From: Cycas panzhihuaensis
Taxonomy: Eukaryota; Cycadophyta
Direction of reading: 5' to 3'
DNA: 64,000 nt
Assembly (NCBI GenBank): GCA_023213395.1
Contig: CM041465.1
Span: forward strand, 41,299,741-41,363,740
Position numbers and translations under genes: made by a program. Shown piece by piece: positions 58,448-64,000 of this stretch. Every line of letters begins with the position of its first letter. Positions within the stretch are counted from its first letter, which is position 1. The notes under the pieces are model-generated. The model was not told the DNA's origin. It worked only from the letters and a program-made list of their open reading frames with translations, and searched no databases.

Positions 58448-59749
58448 AGCCTCAGAGATCACCTTCAGAATGTGTTGCATAAGGCTTGCCTTTAGGTCAG
58501 GATCCTGGCAACCTGGTTTTGTGTATAACTCCTTAAAACATTCCAACGCAATTCCCCCAAACTGGTCCTCCGATTCGTGCATCACCTCATCCAAACTTTA
58601 GAGTTTGTTGATCCTATTGTGAGCCCTATGCTTCAAGGTGGACAGATGGAAGAACTTAGTATTTCTGTCCCCCTCCCTAATCCACTGCTCTCTGGATTTC
58701 TGTTTCTAGAGAATTTCCTCCCTAGCCAACACCTCTTCTAATTTCCTAGTGGTGAGATGTTCACTTTGATCCAAAACTTGGGTCCTACCCTCTGTTTGGA
58801 TCCTATCCTCGATCACTTTTAGCTTCGACAACAGGGCACCTTTATCTTTAAATATGTTTCTAAAGACCTCCTTATTCCAAATCTTAATTTATTTTTTAAT
58901 CTAATTTAACTTCCTTGAGAACCTGAACATGGCACAACCGTTGACCAGGATTCCCCACCATTCGCCAATCTGCCCTCTCAGGTCCAGATACTTTAGCCAC
59001 ATGAGTTTGAAATGGAAAGGGGTCCCTTTATAATTACCTGGGGTGAACCCCTCAAAAATTAGAGGGGAGTGGTCTGAACTAGACTTCAAGAGAGTCTCTA
59101 GTTTAGAAGCTTCAAATTGACAGGATCATTTGTAGGTTTTTAACATCCTATCTAGCCTGCACTGAATGTGGTTATGTCTTAAATGCCTGTTGGACTAGGT
59201 ACACCTGGCACCCCTAAGGGGAACTTCCATCAGGCTTCCCACTTGCAAGAACTCACCAAGATCAGACATGCTTCTAGTCCAACCAGATTACCCCCCAGAC
59301 TTCTCTTCCGGGCTTAAGGGCGTATTGAAATACCCTACCACCAACCAAGGACCATACCAATCTTTATGGACCTCCACCATCCTTTCCCCTAGGCTCTTCC
59401 TCCCCTTAACTAAATTGGGAGCATAAACATTGGTGATCTAGTACTCCTTATTAGTTTGAATGTAGACCGGACTTAGGGTTATGAAGTACGTATTCCTGCC
59501 CACCTCATAGCCTTTCCACCTATTTGGGTTCCAGAGGGAGGCTAGCCCCCTAGAGCCTGCCGATCCTATGACCACCCTCCCTTCACCCGTTCTCTAGATA
59601 TTATTGAATACCTCTCCTTCCTTGACCTATTCTAGTTTTGTCTCCTGTAAGAGGACTAAATCTACGTCAGTCCTAATCCTTGATTCCTTAACCAAACACT
59701 GCCTTGATGGCGCATTCAGGCCCCTTATGTTCCAGGATAAGACTTTCAT
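58448..59749 (-). pseudogene. LINE-2 ORF2, endonuclease part
   Basis: Starts at the ATG at 59749: MKVLSWNIRGLNAPSR, the plant L1 endonuclease N-terminus. LVLLQETKLE follows at about 59650. GYFN stands where GDFN is expected (59310), so a catalytic Asp is Tyr. SDHSPLIF is at about 59080, with the last catalytic His intact. Stops are mostly TAG at Gln or Trp positions. Copia C interrupts it before RT. About 80 bp separate it from ORF1. Confidence 0.85.
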
Positions 59750-59828
59750 TATCCTAGGACCCCTCCCCTCAACCTTTCCTGCTTCTAAGGGTAGGGCCCT
59801 CTAATGCACCCCCCTCCTTTAATGTACT

Positions 59829-61256
59829 CTAGTATCTCAGATCGATCTGAGCTTGTGTTTCCTTTTCCCTGGTAGCCTTTTTAGGTGGTCTTCCCACCTT
59901 CTTTTCCATCCCATAATCTGGAGACTTCTTCGGGTCTGGTATATTACCTTTTGAGACCCATTTATGGGTCCCACCTCCTTCCTTTTCTAGATCCACAGCT
60001 TTAGCCCCTATTCCAGTGACTCCTTTAGTTACGAGACCTACTTGCGCCTCTGCATGGGCCGGCCCCTGAAGTCCCCCTTCTTCTGGCTCTGATAGATAAT
60101 CCTCTAAATCCCAATTAATACTCTTCACAAGTTGATTCAAGGCTGGCATAACACCTAATGGAGAGGATTCCCCTTCTACAGATGACCACCCATCTACCTT
60201 TGTTAGATCTTTAGATCCCTCTATCGATGGTCCCTCTACCAAGCACTGAGCTATAACTGTGTTTCTATCATCGTCTTCCCCTTTGAATTCTCCCTTTCCC
60301 ACCCCAGATTCCTTTGATTCCTTAGTGGCTTCTTCACCAGCTTTTGTTTTCTCTATGGGGCTAACCGATGCGTGGCCCAACTCCACATCCATACCCTGAG
60401 CCTTCACACTTAGGGGCTCTTCCTTGCCTAGCCTTTTGGAGCTGCCAGTTGGGTCCTCCCCCCTGATTACTTCTACTTCTCCATCTATTTTCTCTTTACC
60501 TTCTTCCTGCTTTTCCATCATTGCTGGAACCCCTGGGCATTGGAAAGGGAGATGCACCCTGCATTTGCACTTTGCACATCTGAAACCATTTACTTCAAAA
60601 AATAAACTCTAGATAATGGATCTACCATCTGACTCAATCTTGACCTCATCTGGGAGCTCACTATCAAGCCTAGCTAAGATGCAGAACCTTGCATTCATCA
60701 GGCGGGATCTATGTTTTGTTGCCGAGTCCATTGCAAGTAAAGGCCCTAACGTCCTAGCCGTCCTTTTTACCATCTCTAAATTCCAGAAATGCAAGGGTAG
60801 CCCTAGCATCTGCACCTATACTGGTACTTGTTTGACCATAGGGATCCCAGGATCAAAATCTGGGTGCCACTTCTCCAGGGTCATGGCCTTTCTCCCAAAC
60901 ATCCATGGAGATTTAAGAAGAATAGGGATCAAATCCTCCTGATTAGTAAACCTAAATAAGATGCAACCCTTCAGTATTGCCATAACTTGAACTAGGTTTC
61001 TAGTCTTCCATTTATTTCTAATACACTCTCGGATGATGTCCAACCTTGGTCTGGGGCCTGAAAACCTACCCACTAGGCTGTTTTCCCAGTATTGAACAGT
61101 CTTTTCAGTGACCTCTTTTGGGATTAAGATTTTAAACCAGTTTCTGATTTTGATAGGGTAAATTTCATATTCAACATGGTTTCCATTCCTTAGTACATCA
61201 AGGTATGTCCTCTCCGGGGATGAGGACTGAGACTGGTTTGGTATTGTTTGCATCAT
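59829..61256 (-). pseudogene. LINE-2 ORF1 (Gag-like RNA-binding protein)
   Basis: 476 codons from the ATG at 61256 (MMQTIPNQSQ) with only two TAG stops, at 60816 (after KQVPV, a Trp position) and at about 60610 (a Gln position). DUF4283-type domain: GRFSGPRPRLDIIREC, then MFGRKAMTLEKWHPDFDP. A CCHC knuckle, C-AK-C-KCRV-H-LPFQ-C, lies at about 60555. A Glu/Lys-rich tail (60557-59829) follows. It is related to ORF1 of LINE-1. In the family it binds the element RNA. Confidence 0.85.
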
Positions 61257-61714
61257 TTAGGTAACAAGAAAAAACTTGTAAAACAACATTCTCTCGCCCC
61301 TACATAAAATCTGCAAATCACTTCATAGACTTGCCTTTCCTTAGATTTTTGCCTCTTTGGGTCTTCTGAAAAACCGTGCTTGGGACAAGCTCTATCTTTA
61401 GCTATTGCACCTATGATCTCCACCCTTCGTAGGTAAGCTAGGTACTGTCTGGCTCTGCCCTGCATAAGCTGTATATAAATGTGATGCTCCTCGGGCTTGT
61501 GAGAATGAGTGGATATAGCCACGTTCCTTCCTTTTTGCGCTATCACTAGGCTTACTTTCTGACTCATCTCCAAGCTCCCACTGTCAGTACGGATGAAGTC
61601 GTGGTCCCCCCTAACCAAGATAGTCCTTCCTGTACTGGTTCTTCCTTCATCTGAGTCAAAACTTGCAGGTGCCTTGCTGTCTACACAGCCCCGTTGAGAG
61701 TCTAGGTCGCTCAT
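61253..61714 (-). CDS. Upstream ORF of LINE-2, unknown function
   Basis: An uninterrupted ORF of 153 codons starting GGCCATGAGC at 61714 and ending in a TGA that overlaps the ORF1 start as ATGA. No domain is recognised. It is rich in charged residues (SDLDSQRG, KPEEHHIYIQLMQGRARQYL) with a Cys near the end. It may be an ORF0 translated before ORF1 by termination-reinitiation, or chance in a G+C-richer 5' UTR. LINE-1 has no clear counterpart. Confidence 0.35.
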   Translation of the reverse strand: MSDLDSQRGCVDSKAPASFDSDEGRTSTGRTILVRGDHDFIRTDSGSLEMSQKVSLVIAQKGRNVAISTHSHKPEEHHIYIQLMQGRARQYLAYLRRVEIIGAIAKDRACPKHGFSEDPKRQKSKERQVYEVICRFYVGARECCFTSFFLLPK

Positions 61715-61871
61715 GGCCTCACGCCATCACTGAGACTTTCTGGGAGGAGCGCCACCCCCCCCCCCCCCCCCACCTTCGCCTGCTAACCCTAGCTGCTAGA
61801 AACCTTCGACGTAGTGCTAGTCGCTCGTCTTCCTTGTTCGCCCTAGCCATTCCATTCACCACTGGAAAGAG
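61715..61871 (-). other. 5' end of LINE-2 with poly-C/poly-G run
   Basis: 157 bp from the target duplication to the upstream ORF. A run of 17 C (61755-61771) reads as poly-G in the element RNA. The internal promoter presumably lies here. Confidence 0.5.
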
Positions 61872-61888
61872 ACTTTCATTGATGACTT
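61872..61888 (+). repeat. Target-site duplication of LINE-2, right
   Basis: ACTTTCATTGATGACTT, identical to 47109-47125. Confidence 0.9.
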
Positions 61889-64000
61889 CACTCATAAGAT
61901 ATGGGTGTATTTTCTTCATAGTAAATCATAAGTATTTGAATCCTTCAAGGAATTTAAAGCAAAAGTAAATTTAGAATTAAAAACAAAAATAAAATACATT
62001 AGATCATATGGAGGTGGTGAATACATCTCAAAAGAATTTCTAAATTTCTATAAGTTGAATGGGATTCAAAGATAATTCACAACTCCTTATACGCCTCACT
62101 CCAACAGAGTTGCTGAAAGACAAAACAAGACCATAATGGAGATGGCTCATAGCATGGTGTATGAAAAGAAAGTTCCCAAGTCATATTGGGCTGAAGCTAT
62201 AGGCACTACCTACTATTTAATAAATCAAATCTCTACAAAAGTGTTGGAGAATATCACTCTTGAAGAAGCTTGGTCAGGTAAGAAACCTGATGTCAGTTCT
62301 CTCAAAATATTTGGTAGTTAGGCCTTTATTCATATACCTGACAAAGGAGGTTAAAACTAGATGCAAAAAGCATAGAATGTATTATGATAGGATATAGTAA
62401 AAACTAAAAAGCTTACAAATGCATAGATCTAAAAATAAATAAGATTTATGTAAGTAGAGACATTGTCTTTAATGATATGAAACTATTTTAGAAGAAATTT
62501 TAGAAATCACCACACAAGAAATACTATCAAAAGAATCCTTTTCAACTCACATAGTGACAACTGAAGGAGAAAGCTCATCTATAGAACAACCAACAGAAGA
62601 ATCAGTGAACAAGAAAGAGAAGAAACTACCAAAATGATTTATCAAAACCATCGAAGAAGGAAAGAGAGATGTGTTCAAATACAAAACTAGAAGTCAAAGG
62701 CTAAAAGCTTTGCTAACTAGAGTCAAACCATAATCATTTCAAGAACCTAGAAATCAATTAGAATGGAGGTTTGTAATGGATTCTAAAATGGAGTCAATAA
62801 TAAAAAATTAAACATGGCAATCGATAGAGCTACCTCCAAATAAATGTATCATCAATTGAAAATGGGTCAACAAAATCAAGGAAGGAATGAATTGAAAGGT
62901 AGAAAAATATAGAGCTTATCTTATTGCAAAAGGATATACCCAAACAACTAGTGTGGACTTTAAAGAAACCTTTTCTCTGGTGGCCAAAATGGATACAGTA
63001 AGAACAATTATTACTTTGGCAACTTTGAATAAATAGAAAATTTTTTAGCTTGACATAAAAAGTTCTTTTCTAAATAGAGTGCTGGAAGAAGAAGTTTATA
63101 TGGCATAGCCTAAAGGATACATCAAAGAAGGATAAGAACATTTAATATGTAAATTGAAAAAGGTTTTGTATGGGTTGGAACAAGATCCTTAAGCTTGGTA
63201 TTCTAAGTTGGATTAGCATCTATGTCAAAATAGGTTCTAAAGATGTAGTTCTAACTCAAGTATATACATAAGGAAAAGAAATGGACTAATTATAGTCATT
63301 GTTGTTTATGTTGATGATATGATTCTTATAGGAAATGATGAAGAATCTATCATAAGCATGAAAAGGAAACTTGAAAAGAAATTTGAAATAATAGATTTAG
63401 CCCTCCTAAATTATTATTTGGGACTAGAAGTAGACTAACAACATAATCATATTACCTTATCTTAAAAAAAAGTATATAAAAGATTTATTAGTCAAATTAT
63501 AGATGGATGATTGTGATTCTTGTATGATACCCATGGAGGTAAACTACAACTTAGTAGTAAAAAAGGAAGAAGAAGTTATAGATACCACTTTTTACAAACA
63601 ATTGATTAGGAGTTTGATATATCTTACAACCTCCAGACAAGATATATCATATTTAGTAGGACTAGCCTTTAGGTATATGTAGGAACCCAAAGTACGACAT
63701 TAGAAAGTTACAAGAAGAATATTAAGGTACCTATGGGTACAAAAGATCTAAAATTAGTGTAATCTAGCAAAGGGATAGTAGAACTAATAGGATACTATGA
63801 CTCAAACTGGGGTGGTGATAAAGAATAGAGAAAGTCCACAAGTAGACTACTTCTTCTTGGTATCAGTTGTCATTTCTTGGTATAGTAAGAAATACCCCAT
63901 AGTTGTACTTTCATCAATTGAAGCTAAATACAAGGCTATTATAACTGTAATATATGAAGTAGTATGGTTAAGATAACTTCTAAGTGAAGTGGAACAATAA
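61889..64000 (+). pseudogene. Integrase, RT and RNase H of Copia F
   Basis: Continues Copia F after LINE-2. Integrase: KIWVYFLHS, IRSYGGGEY (second Asp is Tyr), NRVAERQNKTIMEMAHSM with the Glu kept (62100-62160), then YWAEAI and EEAWSGKKPDV. RT: YRAYLIAKGYTQ, LDIKSSFLN, then IVVYVDDMILIGND with YVDD intact at about 63310 and NYYLGLEV. RNase H begins GIVELIGYYDSNWGGD at about 63770. Stops are frequent. The longest open piece is 62136-62321. It runs off the window. Confidence 0.85.

Larger units (their letters stand above)
47126..61871 (-). mobile_element. LINE-2, L1-type with RNase H, split by Copia C
   Basis: A full-length plant L1-type LINE, minus strand, with a perfect 17-bp target duplication and a poly-A tail (poly-T at 47126-47135). 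Without Copia C it is about 6.3 kb. Order: 5' UTR with a poly-C run, an upstream ORF, ORF1, ORF2, short 3' UTR. It is better preserved than LINE-1: ORF1 has two stops and the RT core is open for 224 codons. Confidence 0.95.
45178..64000 (+). mobile_element. Copia F, decayed, split by LINE-2
   Basis: A third Copia lineage on the plus strand, running off the right edge. A short LTR (45178-45359), primer-binding site, gag and protease-integrase lie left of LINE-2. The integrase core, RT and RNase H continue at 61872-64000. The frame joins across the LINE-2 duplication at FIDDF. No 3' LTR is in the window. Confidence 0.8.

Overview
The window is repeat-rich plant nuclear DNA. I see no host gene that I can support. 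Almost all of it is long terminal repeat (LTR) retrotransposons and L1-type LINEs inserted into one another. The combination points to a land plant with a large, transposon-packed genome. The diagnostic pieces are a Tat-lineage Ty3/gypsy element with a second RNase H, LINEs with a C-terminal RNase H, and Copia elements primed by initiator tRNA-Met. A gymnosperm is possible, but I cannot fix the species. Most coding regions are decayed, and most in-frame stops sit where Gln or Trp is expected (CAG/CAA or TGG changed to TAG/TAA).

Layout. (1) 1-24013: Tat-lineage gypsy element A, plus strand. It has a 5' LTR cut by the window edge, then gag, protease, RT, RNase H, integrase and a second 'archaic' RNase H. 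Next come an antisense, intron-containing gene remnant (13758 to about 11560), three tandem-repeat arrays and the 3' LTR. The 3' LTR is split by element D (17064-23172), a deleted Copia element with four tandem primer-binding sites. (2) 24014-27975: no gene; a (CA)n run, a decayed Copia-like leader and LTR, and a G-rich tract. (3) 27976-34613: LINE-1, minus strand, 16-bp target-site duplication. (4) 34630-45177: a second Tat-type gypsy element, E (LTR end, primer-binding site, gag), split by Copia B (35411-42796, CCCTT duplication). (5) 45178-64000 and beyond: Copia F, split in its integrase by LINE-2 (47126-61871, 17-bp duplication). LINE-2 is itself split in ORF2 by Copia C (49993-58442, TTAAG duplication).

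The insertion order can be read directly: E first, then F, then LINE-2, then Copia C. Copia C is the youngest dated by its LTRs (about 12 differences in 336 bp) but is already defective. The points most worth following up are the spliced antisense gene inside element A, the multiplied primer-binding sites and duplicated polypurine tract of D, and the conserved leader hairpins and pre-gag block shared by otherwise divergent Copia elements. Also notable are an upstream ORF in LINE-2 that overlaps ORF1 by ATGA, and a 3'-terminal hairpin shared by the two LINEs.
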